Assembly: GCA_050014815.1 (NCBI GenBank)
Contig: JBEKCP010000020.1
Span: 1-23,952 of the forward strand
Origin: JBEKCP01 sp050014815
GTDB taxonomy: Bacteria > Planctomycetota > Planctomycetia > Pirellulales > Thermoguttaceae
Direction of reading: 5' to 3'
DNA length: 23,952 bases
The notes beneath the pieces are model-generated. The model did no database searches. It saw nothing but the letters and a program-made list of their open reading frames with translations, and was not told where the DNA came from. Positions 1 to 7,410 of the stretch are shown piece after piece. The position numbers were made by a program, and so were the translations under genes. How positions within the stretch are numbered: position 1 is the first letter of the stretch; each line of letters begins with the position of its first letter.

Positions 1-458
1 TGGCGATGGCAACAGCCTTCCCCAAATTCAAGGAGACTTTCGAGAAAGGCTTTGGCGAGCTCGAAACCCAGTTGAAGTTGCTGGATCGCGAACTGGCAGA
101 ACTGTCGAGAAACCACAAAGGGCTGTCCTTGGCGTGTTCCCATCCCACGTACGGATACCTTGCCAAACGCTATGGATGGAACATGGTCAGTTTCATCCTG
201 GATCCCAATAAGCCTCTTGACCCGGATGTCATCAGCCAGGTCAAGGACAAGTTGGCCGGACGCAACGTCAAGTATATGCTGTGGGAATCGGAACCCATTG
301 ACGCCGTTCAGACGCAAGTCAAGAGCGACCTGGGGCTTACGAGTATCATCTTCAACCCGTGCGAAGTGATGCAACCGGGAGATCTGGACAACGGCGCAAA
401 TTACGTGAGCGTCATGAAACGCAACATTGCAGACTTGAAAAAACTGCTGAACCAGTAG
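1..458 (+). CDS. Metal ABC transporter substrate-binding protein (TroA/ZnuA-like), 3' part
   Basis: The reading frame is open to the left edge of the window (an Ala codon precedes the first Met at 6), so the 5' part, including any signal peptide, is missing. About 150 residues of the C-terminal lobe are visible. The stretch SHPTYGYLAKRYGW matches the His-containing segment of cluster A-I (TroA/ZnuA) solute-binding proteins, where the His is a metal ligand. It is followed by an alternating helix/strand pattern and a final helix rich in Lys and Leu (YVSVMKRNIADLKKLL), as in that family. Known family members bind Zn or Mn in the periplasm and deliver it to a permease. The next gene starts 17 bp downstream on the same strand, suggesting an operon. 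However, the ABC genes further down are LolD/FtsX-like, not ZnuB/ZnuC-like, so the substrate and direction of transport are open. Confidence 0.8.
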   Translation, partial: AMATAFPKFKETFEKGFGELETQLKLLDRELAELSRNHKGLSLACSHPTYGYLAKRYGWNMVSFILDPNKPLDPDVISQVKDKLAGRNVKYMLWESEPIDAVQTQVKSDLGLTSIIFNPCEVMQPGDLDNGANYVSVMKRNIADLKKLLNQ

Positions 459-475
459 GGTTGAGAAGGCGTGCC

Positions 476-3112
476 ATGACGCGAAGGAAAATCCCCGCTG
501 GAACGGAAACGGATGGGTGGAGATCCGCGTGGCCGGGGGGAATTCATCCAACGAAGCGCATACCATGGTGGCCCGCCATTCTACCGGTAATGATGGTTCT
601 GGGTTTCACCTGCGATGCCATGGCCCACCAATTCGACGAAATCGGCGCCACACTGATCTACGACATTCACGCGGAGCGGGTTGAGTGCAAGTTGATGATG
701 TCGCCTACTGCTGTAATGTTCCTGGCTAACAAGACGATGCCGCAGCCGGGCAGGACTACGTGGGACCCGGATATCGTAGAGGAGAAGTTGGGGGCCGAGT
801 TCCTCCGCAAAGAAATCGAAGTCAGGATCGACGATATCCTGGTGCAACCCGTACAGATATCGATGTGGTTTGATGGATCGCCTGGAGAGGAGCGCCCCGA
901 TCCATCTACGCCATGGTATGTGCAATTCAACTGCTCGTATCCGGTCAAATCACCGCCGAGGAAGGTGTCGGTGGTTTGGGTACACAGGTCCGCGTTTCCT
1001 GCCATCACGAAGTTCAACGACGAAGCTCGGCGGCTGGTCGGCAACACGGACGTCACTCCGGCCATTTCAGGAATTGTCCGCGTTGGGAACTTCGGCACGG
1101 ACTTCATCTTCAGCGGAGGCGAGCCGGAATATATCTGGCACGTGGCGCCCAAGGAACATTCGGCGGCTCCGGCTGTTGTGGAGACGCCGCAGACAAGTGT
1201 ACATCCTCGATCGATCGTTGCCGTTCTCTCCCTCCTGATCCTCGGCCTCTTGGCTCTTGCGATCGTCGTGATGCGCAAAACCCGGCCCGCCGTCCGCTGT
1301 GGCCTGTTGTTTGCATGCGCAGCGTCGGTGGCAATGGGAATCGTCTTGTATCAGCCGCAATGGAACCGAGCGGCCGTCACAACGCCCGCCCCGGAAGAGG
1401 CGGTGGAACGGTTCAAGGCGCTGCACCAGAACATCTACCGCGCATTCGACTATGCCAGCGAGAATGAAATCTACGACACGCTGGCGCAGAGCGTGGCGGG
1501 ACCGGTTCTGGACACGATCTACGACAACGTCTATCAAAGCCTGATCCTGCGCGATCAAGGTGGCGCGATCACCACGGTCAAGACAGTGGATATGCTGGAA
1601 AACGATTTCTTGCCCGCGGAGAGACCGTCGGAACTTCCGCAATATCGCGTGCGGTGCCATTGGCGCGTGGCGGGTATGGTGGCCCACTGGGGGCACGTCC
1701 ACAACAGGACGAACGAATACAAGGCCATCTACACGATTTCATGGGCCGACAATACTTGGAAGATTGTAGGCGTCGAGACGCTCGTGCAGGAACGCGTGGG
1801 ATTGTCCGGCGGGGCAAAGGCCGTGGCGCAACCGGCGGCGAGAACAGGCGAAAAGACGACGCCGAAACTTGCTGGGAAGGCGGCGACTGCCGTGAGCGCG
1901 GCGGAAACCCCGCGGGCGCAGTCGAAGATTGCGACACACTGGGCTTCCTTCCGCGGCACGGGCGGCGCCAACTTTGCCAGGGATGAAGTTGCGCCAACTG
2001 GCTGGAACACAACCTCCGGCCAAGGCGTGGCGTGGAAAACCGCCGTGCCGTTGCCGGGGATGAGCTCGCCGATCTGTTGGGGAAACCAGATCTTCCTGAC
2101 GGGCGCCGATACCAATCAGAATCGCGTCTTCTGTTTTGACGCGGAGAGCGGGAAAGTGACCTGGTCCAGCGCGGTCGCTGTCCCCAATGGTCCCAAACCC
2201 GGCGCGGCAAAAGTTTTCGAGGATACCACGTTTGCGGCGCCGACGCCGGCGACCGACGGATACCGTGTATACTCCATGTTTGCCAATGGCGATTTGGCGG
2301 CGATGAGCCTGGACGGCAAACAAGTCTGGGCGAAGAACCTGGGGTTGCCGGACAACCCTTACGGGTATGCGGCATCGCTGGCGCTGTGGCGGGATAGACT
2401 ACTGGTCCAGTATGATCGCGCTGACTTCCGGTCCACATTGTTTGCATTTCAGGCAGATACGGGAAAGCAGTTGTGGGCGGCCAAGCGGGAAGTGGGGGCC
2501 TCGTGGGCTTCGCCGATTGTAGTCCAGGTAGACGGCCAACCACAAATCATCACCGCCGGACGTCCGTGGGTGATTGCCTATGATCCAAAGGACGGCACAG
2601 AGGTTTGGAAAGCCAAATGTCTGTCGGGCGATGTAACGCCGTCACCCATCTTCGCGGGCGGTCTTGTGGTGGTGATTGTGCCGGGAAAAGAGGCCATTGC
2701 TATCAAGCCAAGCGGAAAAGGGGATGTCACGGCAACGCACGTGGGCTGGGAAAATGACGAAGATATACCAGACACGAGCAGCCCGGCCACGGATGGCCGG
2801 CAGATATTTGTGCTGCCAAGCGACGGAACATTGCTGTGCGTGGATGCGGTGACGGGCGATGTGAAATGGACGCAAGATGTTGGCGGGGAGGCATACGCGA
2901 CGCCATTGGTTGCCCGCAACGCGGTTGTCGTGGCACTGCGGAATGGCACCATTGTGATGGTGGAGAACAGCGATGCGCATCGCGAATTATTCAAGACTGA
3001 TTTAGGCGAAAAGATTGACACAACACCCTTGTTGCACGGCGGGCGAATGTATCTGCGCGGCAGGAAACATCTGTTCTGCGTCGAAGCCAGCGGCGCCGCC
3101 ACGGACAACTAA
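476..3112 (+). CDS. Membrane-anchored fusion protein: extracytoplasmic domain, two TM segments, small domain and PQQ-like beta-propeller
   Basis: The product is 878 aa from the ATG at 476, chosen because the frame upstream runs back into the previous gene. Residues 30-50 form a signal sequence with a likely cleavage after DAMA, followed by HQFDE. Residues 51 to about 240 form an extracytoplasmic domain. Hydrophobic segments at about 246-266 (VAVLSLLILGLLALAIVV) and 275-293 cross the membrane. Residues 305-455 are an alpha/beta domain rich in aromatic residues, ending in a TISWADNTWKIVGVETL strand pair that resembles NTF2-like folds. After an Ala/Lys-rich linker, residues 487-878 form a PQQ-type propeller with repeated blades (WASFRG start, then GKVTW, GKQVWAKNLG, GKQLWAAK, GTEVWKAK and GDVKWTQDVGG). 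Propellers of this type usually scaffold assemblies in the envelope; no quinoprotein active site was recognised. Its place between a metal-binding protein and an ABC pair suggests a role in the same envelope process. Confidence 0.8.
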   Translation: MTRRKIPAGTETDGWRSAWPGGIHPTKRIPWWPAILPVMMVLGFTCDAMAHQFDEIGATLIYDIHAERVECKLMMSPTAVMFLANKTMPQPGRTTWDPDIVEEKLGAEFLRKEIEVRIDDILVQPVQISMWFDGSPGEERPDPSTPWYVQFNCSYPVKSPPRKVSVVWVHRSAFPAITKFNDEARRLVGNTDVTPAISGIVRVGNFGTDFIFSGGEPEYIWHVAPKEHSAAPAVVETPQTSVHPRSIVAVLSLLILGLLALAIVVMRKTRPAVRCGLLFACAASVAMGIVLYQPQWNRAAVTTPAPEEAVERFKALHQNIYRAFDYASENEIYDTLAQSVAGPVLDTIYDNVYQSLILRDQGGAITTVKTVDMLENDFLPAERPSELPQYRVRCHWRVAGMVAHWGHVHNRTNEYKAIYTISWADNTWKIVGVETLVQERVGLSGGAKAVAQPAARTGEKTTPKLAGKAATAVSAAETPRAQSKIATHWASFRGTGGANFARDEVAPTGWNTTSGQGVAWKTAVPLPGMSSPICWGNQIFLTGADTNQNRVFCFDAESGKVTWSSAVAVPNGPKPGAAKVFEDTTFAAPTPATDGYRVYSMFANGDLAAMSLDGKQVWAKNLGLPDNPYGYAASLALWRDRLLVQYDRADFRSTLFAFQADTGKQLWAAKREVGASWASPIVVQVDGQPQIITAGRPWVIAYDPKDGTEVWKAKCLSGDVTPSPIFAGGLVVVIVPGKEAIAIKPSGKGDVTATHVGWENDEDIPDTSSPATDGRQIFVLPSDGTLLCVDAVTGDVKWTQDVGGEAYATPLVARNAVVVALRNGTIVMVENSDAHRELFKTDLGEKIDTTPLLHGGRMYLRGRKHLFCVEASGAATDN

Positions 3113-3116
3113 AAGA

Positions 3117-3238
3117 GTATCCGTTCACGGGGTGGGTGGGGACTGGTCCATTTTTCTGCGAGTTGCCGGTCACCGACGTCAGGACTCCGCCCGAACACAT
3201 GGACCTGTCCCCCTCGTCCCCGCCCTGTGAACGGTTAC
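3117..3238. repeat. Imperfect palindromic repeat (REP/MITE-like)
   Basis: Outer arms gtatccgttcac (3117-3128) and gtgaacggttac (3227-3238) are complementary at 11 of 12 positions. Inner arms ggggactggtcca (3138-3150) and tggacctgtcccc (3200-3212) are complementary at 12 of 13. The element fills nearly the whole gap between the propeller gene and the ABC ATPase gene. No ORF inside is convincing. It resembles a non-autonomous palindromic unit; family membership is inferred. The GTG at 3227, which would lengthen the ATPase, lies in the right arm and is therefore an unlikely start. Confidence 0.6.
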
Positions 3239-3268
3239 CTAAAGGATGATCAGCCCCGGATACTGAAC

Positions 3269-3934
3269 ATGATTACGATCAAGGGCGCCGAATTCGCGTA
3301 TCCTGACAGGTTGTTTTCGATCGCAATAGACGATCTCCATATTGCCGCGGGCAGCCGGACCGTGCTGCTTGGACCAAGCGGCAGCGGCAAGTCCACCTTG
3401 ATGGGCATTTTCGCAGGGATCCATCTACCGCACACCGGCCTGGTCGAGATACGCGGCGAAAGCATCCAAGACAAGAGCGATACCTGGCGGCGGAGATTTC
3501 GCCTTCGGAACATTGGTATGGTATTCCAGGGGTTTGCACTGCTCCCTTATTTGAAGGTCTATGATAATATCAGGCTGCCTGTGCTTGCCGATCGATCGCT
3601 GCGACAGGAGGAAGCCCATAAGCGATGCGACGCGCTTTTGGAATCGGTTGGACTTGATGGTTACGGCAATCGCTGGCCGGACCAACTTTCCCACGGGGAA
3701 CGGCAGCGTGTGGCAATCTGCCGTGCGCTGTTCACCAGTCCGGGGCTGGTTCTCGCCGATGAGCCAACCGGCAATCTTGATTCTGTGAACACCAGCAAGG
3801 TCATGGACATGCTAATACGAGCAGTCACGCGCCAGCACGCTACGCTGGTCATGTCCACGCACAACCAGGGCCTGCTGGATTCGTTCGACACTGCCATCGA
3901 CGTGGAATCCTTGCGTGGGAGACTGGAAGAGTAA
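3269..3934 (+). CDS. ABC transporter ATP-binding protein, LolD/MacB-like
   Basis: This 221-aa ATPase has all the motifs of an ABC nucleotide-binding domain: Walker A GPSGSGKST (35-43), Q-loop Q87 in MVFQGF, signature LSHGERQ (140-146), Walker B LVLADEPTGNLD (160-171) and H-loop His198 in STHNQ. The signature has His where LSGGE/LSGGQ normally has Gly; a substitution there is tolerated in some LolD-type proteins. The ADEPTGNLD form and the length of about 220 aa are typical of ATPases partnered with FtsX-like permeases (LolD, MacB N-domain, FtsE). The start is placed at ATG 3269; an in-frame GTG at 3227 lies in a repeat arm. Its stop is immediately followed by the permease ATG, so the two form a transport complex. 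Neither metal import nor lipoprotein release can be chosen from sequence alone. Confidence 0.92.
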   Translation: MITIKGAEFAYPDRLFSIAIDDLHIAAGSRTVLLGPSGSGKSTLMGIFAGIHLPHTGLVEIRGESIQDKSDTWRRRFRLRNIGMVFQGFALLPYLKVYDNIRLPVLADRSLRQEEAHKRCDALLESVGLDGYGNRWPDQLSHGERQRVAICRALFTSPGLVLADEPTGNLDSVNTSKVMDMLIRAVTRQHATLVMSTHNQGLLDSFDTAIDVESLRGRLEE

Positions 3935-5101
3935 ATGGGCGTTTTCTATCTTACACTGCGGTATCTATGCTTCTACCGCGCGCGGTCCGTTCTTCTGCTC
4001 GTATGCCTGACGGTGACCCTATGTCTTCCGGTGGGACTGCGTCTGATCGTCCGCCATTACCGAGCCGAACTGATGCAACGCGCAAAGAGCACTCCGCTTG
4101 TTTTCGGAGTGCACGGACAGCGCTACGATCTCGCCATGTCTGCTCTCTATTTCCGTATGAACCTCGACGAAGCCGTCTCGATGGCGGATTACGACGAACT
4201 GCGCGACACCGGTTTTGCCGAGAACCTCCCGGTCTTTGTGCGACATACAGCCAGAGGCGTTCCCGTAGCGGGAGTAACCGCGGATTATTTCCGTTTCCGC
4301 AATCTCACGACGGCTGCTGGAAGACTCCCGGCAATGCTCGGAGAAGCGGCGCTGGGATCGAACATAGCAGGCCGCCTTCAGATGGGCGTGGGCGACTGTA
4401 TCCTGTCGGACCAGAGCGATCTCTATAACCTGGCCGCTGCGTATCCGTTGCGAATGACAATTGTCGGCGTCCTCGCCTCCACAAATAGCGCCGATGATGA
4501 AGCGATCTTCTGCGACATCAAGACCGCGTGGGTGATCGCCGGTATCGGGCATGGCCATAATGACCTTAGCAAGCCGGGTGAGGCGGGAAATGTCCTCTCA
4601 CGAAAGGGCGGCAATATCGTCGGCAACGAGAATGTTGCCACTTTCGTCGAAATAACCGATGACAACCGGGCAAGTTTTCATTTCCATGCGGAAAGGGACG
4701 GGCTTCCTGTGACGTGCATTATCTGCGTCCCCAAGGATGATAAGTCGGCAACTCTGCTAAGGGGGCGCTACAAGTTATCGAAGACCAGGCAATTCATTGT
4801 CCCAACAGAGGTTGTGGACGAGATTCTCGCCATGCTATTCAAGGTTGAAGCATTCCTACAGGCAAGTTTTGCCATGGTTGCCTTGTGTACCTCACTTCTC
4901 GTGGCATTGATAGTCCTTCTCACCATACGACTGCGATGGGATGAGATGGATACGCTCCACAAGATCGGATGCAGCCGGCGGTTTGTGGCAGGCATGCAAG
5001 TTGCTGAATGGTGCTGTATCCTGTTTGCGAGTCTGCTCTTGGCAACCGTCATCATTGTGGTCACCCTCTGGACCGCGCCCAACTTGCAACACATGCTTTA
5101 G
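3935..5101 (+). CDS. FtsX/MacB-like ABC transporter permease
   Basis: The product is 388 aa and its ATG directly abuts the TAA of the ATPase gene (no spacer), implying coupled translation. Topology is FtsX-like: TM1 at about 18-39 (VLLLVCLTVTLCLPVGLRLIV), a large extracytoplasmic domain of about 270 residues resembling the MacB periplasmic core, TM2 at about 312-333 (FAMVALCTSLLVALIVLLTI), the cytoplasmic coupling segment EMDTLHKIGCSRR, which mimics the R-x-IG-x-S helix contacting the ATPase, and TM3 at about 359-379. The protein ends only nine residues after TM3, so the fourth TM usual in FtsX/MacB is absent. This may be a true three-TM variant or a C-terminal loss; the sequence after the stop shows no obvious continuation in another frame. 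It is likely to extract or move an envelope-associated substrate using the preceding ATPase. Confidence 0.85.
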   Translation: MGVFYLTLRYLCFYRARSVLLLVCLTVTLCLPVGLRLIVRHYRAELMQRAKSTPLVFGVHGQRYDLAMSALYFRMNLDEAVSMADYDELRDTGFAENLPVFVRHTARGVPVAGVTADYFRFRNLTTAAGRLPAMLGEAALGSNIAGRLQMGVGDCILSDQSDLYNLAAAYPLRMTIVGVLASTNSADDEAIFCDIKTAWVIAGIGHGHNDLSKPGEAGNVLSRKGGNIVGNENVATFVEITDDNRASFHFHAERDGLPVTCIICVPKDDKSATLLRGRYKLSKTRQFIVPTEVVDEILAMLFKVEAFLQASFAMVALCTSLLVALIVLLTIRLRWDEMDTLHKIGCSRRFVAGMQVAEWCCILFASLLLATVIIVVTLWTAPNLQHML

Positions 5102-5410
5102 CTGCGGCCAGGCGATAAGGGCGTATGGCCAATAAACTCCGCCGAGCGTCAAGACCTTTGGCGACGGGTGGTTGAATGCGGCAGGATGCCGCGATTTCGG
5201 CCGAGGTGATGGTCCGGGGCGGCCGGTTGTAGCCGGGCAGAGCCCTGTCTTTCATCGCATGGCTTGTGCCGGCGCAGACCTGGCTTCCTGCCCCAAACTG
5301 ACGGCCACGAAGATGCTGTGTAACCACCGCGAGAACACGCGACGAAAAAAACCAAATCTCGCCCCTTGACACGGCCCGCCCTTTCAGAGACGGACCAGCG
5401 CAGGAGGGCC
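5102..5410. other. Gene-free stretch after the ABC operon
   Basis: About 310 bp without a convincing ORF on either strand. A short hairpin (gcggca at 5178-5183 with tgccgc at 5187-5192) lies about 75 bp after the permease stop but has no T-run, so it is a weak terminator candidate. No repeat or RNA gene was recognised. The stretch borders a zone of decaying genes. Confidence 0.5.
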
Positions 5411-5871
5411 TCACGGAGTTCCCGTGGCCTTCAGTACCTCTTCAGCCAAATCACATAGTGTCCGCCGCATCTCAATCCAGGGTGTGTCGGCAGGGGGATC
5501 GATCATATGCCCGCTGCTGCGCCCGAAATTCGGACCGCAGATCTTGTCTTTCCTTTTCATGATGTCTTGACAGCGTGCCACCAGGTCGGCACTGAGTTTG
5601 TTCCTCAGGTGGGGTTCGTAGAGCGGCGAGTCGGTCAGGTTCATACTGAGAGAACCGGGGCCCAGGCAAAACGCCATGCCCGGCTGGACCGCGGATCGAG
5701 TGGAAGGCTGTAGCTGAAGAACCCGAAGCCCACGTCGCGGTGCTCGCCGCGGATCGGATCGTAGAAGTGATCGTGGCCCGGGGAGGCCCGCAACGTCAAT
5801 AAGGATTCGAGCTTGAGGTGCTCACCGGCTTCGAGCCGAATGACCGAAACGTTGCCCAGCGGTGACGGCAA
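5411..5871 (-). pseudogene. Frameshifted gene remnant of unknown family
   Basis: Two minus-strand frames that overlap near 5690-5705 read as one protein if joined. The first begins at ATG 5871 and runs to about GFGFFSYSLPLDP before leaving register. The second continues from about AVQPGMAFCLGPGSLSMNL to the stop at 5411 (end EEVLKATGTP). Each frame looks protein-like on its own side of the junction and poor on the other. One single-base indel in the gcggtccagccgggc region would restore a product of about 150 aa. The 5' end coincides with the start of the SecD-like fragment on the opposite strand, suggesting that the gene was truncated by rearrangement. I do not recognise the family. A sequencing or assembly error is the main alternative to true decay. 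Confidence 0.5.
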
Positions 5872-6190
5872 AGAATCTTTCCGGCTCAGTCGCGAGGTGC
5901 TGCTGGATCAGTCGGCCGTCGCTTCCACGGGTGTCTCCACGGCGGCTGACGGCCATCCGCAGATCAACCTGACGTTCACCAAGGCGGCCGCGGAGAAGTT
6001 TGCCGCGATCACCAACAAGAACATCGGCAAGAAGCTCGCCATCGTGTTCGACGGCAAGGTGCTCCAGGCGCCGGTGATCCGCAATGCGATCGTCGACGGC
6101 CAGGCCGCGATCACCGGCAGGTTCACCTTGCCCGACATCCTCGAAGCAATTCAGGGCAACCGCAAGGGCGGCGCTTTCCCGCAGAAATAA
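5840..6190 (+). CDS. SecD P1-head-like small protein, probably a truncated gene
   Basis: From about 5866 the frame encodes a segment very similar in style to the SecDF P1 head subdomain: LLDQSAVAST, INLTFTKAAAEKFAAIT, KKLAIVFDGKVLQAPVIR, then a Gly/Thr strand (AAITGRFT) and a final helix. In planctomycetes this subdomain occurs in SecD and also appended to other envelope proteins such as M56-type peptidases; that is family knowledge, not shown here. No signal peptide or TM segment is present, and the residues before about 5866 look unrelated and overlap the antisense remnant. This is therefore probably the C-terminal end of a larger gene. ATG 5840 is the first in-frame ATG; translation is doubtful. 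Confidence 0.5.
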   Translation: MTETLPSGDGKESFRLSREVLLDQSAVASTGVSTAADGHPQINLTFTKAAAEKFAAITNKNIGKKLAIVFDGKVLQAPVIRNAIVDGQAAITGRFTLPDILEAIQGNRKGGAFPQK

Positions 6191-6200
6191 GCAAGGCCGC

Positions 6201-6281
6201 AGGGTGGGACGAGCGAAGCGAGTCCCGCCAGAAAAGAGGGGCTGAATTGCAGTTGGTGGGACTCGTACCTCGTCCCACCCT
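6201..6281. repeat. Palindromic repeat of two nested hairpins
   Basis: The outer arms agggtgggacgag (6201-6213) and ctcgtcccaccct (6269-6281) are perfectly complementary over 13 bp. Inside, the left half folds on itself (gggac-gagcgaagcgagtccc) and the right half has an 8-bp stem (ggtgggac with gtcccacc). It lies just after the SecD-like fragment and before the convergent end of the minus-strand helicase operon. The pattern matches dispersed REP-like elements; it could also act as a bidirectional transcription stop, though it has no T-run. Confidence 0.6.
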
Positions 6282-6378
6282 ACGAATCGGCAACCTGCTC
6301 AAGCTTTCTTGCGCAGGATGGAATCCTTCGGCTACCCCTCATTTTCGTGGGCGGAGTTCTGAGACGGCGACTTGGCTT

Positions 6379-7410
6379 TCAGCGCGTGCAGGCGATGCAC
6401 AGCGGATCGACCTGTTCGTCCGTGAAGGTCACGGAGAAGGTTCCACCGCCGCAGCGGCTGCAACATAGGGGCTCGATCTGCTTCAAGAGCGGATTCCAAT
6501 AGGCCACGTGCTTGCGCCGCGCCCGCCTGCGCTGCACCAGCAGGTCCACGGCCATCACGGGGATCTCCGTGCGCACCAGCACCAGGGGCTCGAGCGTGGC
6601 CTCCATGGCGTAGCGCTCGTCGAGTTCGGCCAGCTTGCGGCGGAGTTCGAGATCGACCGCCCGCTTCTTCGCCGCGAGCTTCTCCGGGTCGGGTGTTTCG
6701 GCGCCGCGGGTTCTCTTGTGCTCGGTCTCCCGCACGAGCGCGCCGTAATACTCGCGGAGCCGGCGGCGGTCGGCGGCCAGCCGCGCATCCATGCGGCGGA
6801 AGAAATCGGCCGCCGATTCCCGCACCCGCGGCGCCAGCCGGGCCACCGCCTGCCGGTACGTCGAAGCCGCCGCGTGCGCGGCCGACGGACGGGGCCGCAG
6901 GGCCCAGAGCTCCAGCGGATCGGGCAACTGCACCTCGACACCCGACGCGGCATTGATCGACACGCTCAACCGCGTCTCCCAGCGGTCTTCCGAGGCAATC
7001 GACGCGCGGAACCACCAGGTATGATACTCCGCGGTGGTGGCCCGCGTATCGGCCATCGTGACCTTGGCGTTCAACCAGGCGAAGGCGCGCTGGACGGCCG
7101 CGTCGAGGGTGCCGCGCTTCAGGTACAGATCGCGGGCCGTGAAATCGCCGATCCGCGGCTCGGCCGCCAGCGCCCGCGCCGCCGTCTCCAGGAAATCGCC
7201 GGCCAGATTGATGCACCAGCCCGGGCGGCCGGGCTCGGTCGTTAGTCTCACGACTTCCCCGGGCGCGTCCAGGGCGGCGGCCAGTTCCGCGGGCACGATG
7301 GCGGTCCCTTCCGCGGCGTCGGCAGGCCACTCGACCAGCCCGCCGCGGCGGTCCAAGAGCGTCGTGGCAAACGCCCGCAACTCCTCCTGAATCTGCGCGC
7401 CGGCCGTCAC
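6379..7410 (-). CDS. Zinc-ribbon protein coupled to the SNF2 helicase
   Basis: The product is 343 aa. It starts at a GTG (7410) that overlaps the TGA of the helicase gene in a GTGA arrangement, so the two are translationally coupled. The N-terminal half is a mixed alpha/beta region of unknown fold (about 1-170). Residues 180-290 are strongly helical and charged, with a probable coiled coil around KLAAKKRAVDLELRRKLAEL. The C-terminus carries a zinc ribbon: C317-x2-C320 and C338-x2-C341. No enzymatic motif is visible. Family knowledge: bacterial HepA/RapA-type SNF2 proteins are sometimes encoded with a dedicated partner having a C-terminal zinc finger, and such pairs are thought to act on DNA or on transcription complexes. 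The tight overlap supports a shared complex; the specific role is unknown. Confidence 0.75.
   Translation of the reverse strand: MTAGAQIQEELRAFATTLLDRRGGLVEWPADAAEGTAIVPAELAAALDAPGEVVRLTTEPGRPGWCINLAGDFLETAARALAAEPRIGDFTARDLYLKRGTLDAAVQRAFAWLNAKVTMADTRATTAEYHTWWFRASIASEDRWETRLSVSINAASGVEVQLPDPLELWALRPRPSAAHAAASTYRQAVARLAPRVRESAADFFRRMDARLAADRRRLREYYGALVRETEHKRTRGAETPDPEKLAAKKRAVDLELRRKLAELDERYAMEATLEPLVLVRTEIPVMAVDLLVQRRRARRKHVAYWNPLLKQIEPLCCSRCGGGTFSVTFTDEQVDPLCIACTR

Noticed and set aside
1578..2543. A 321-codon minus-strand frame inside the propeller gene
   Set aside because: Pro/Arg/Ser-rich shadow of a gene with clear propeller repeats.
3227..3268. Upstream GTG start for the LolD-like ATPase
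   Set aside because: It lies in a repeat arm, lacks a ribosome-binding site, and adds residues before the normal first strand of the domain.
1..5101. Standard zinc import operon (znuABC)
   Set aside because: The ATPase and permease are of the LolD/FtsX type, with a large extracytoplasmic loop, not the multi-TM ZnuB type.
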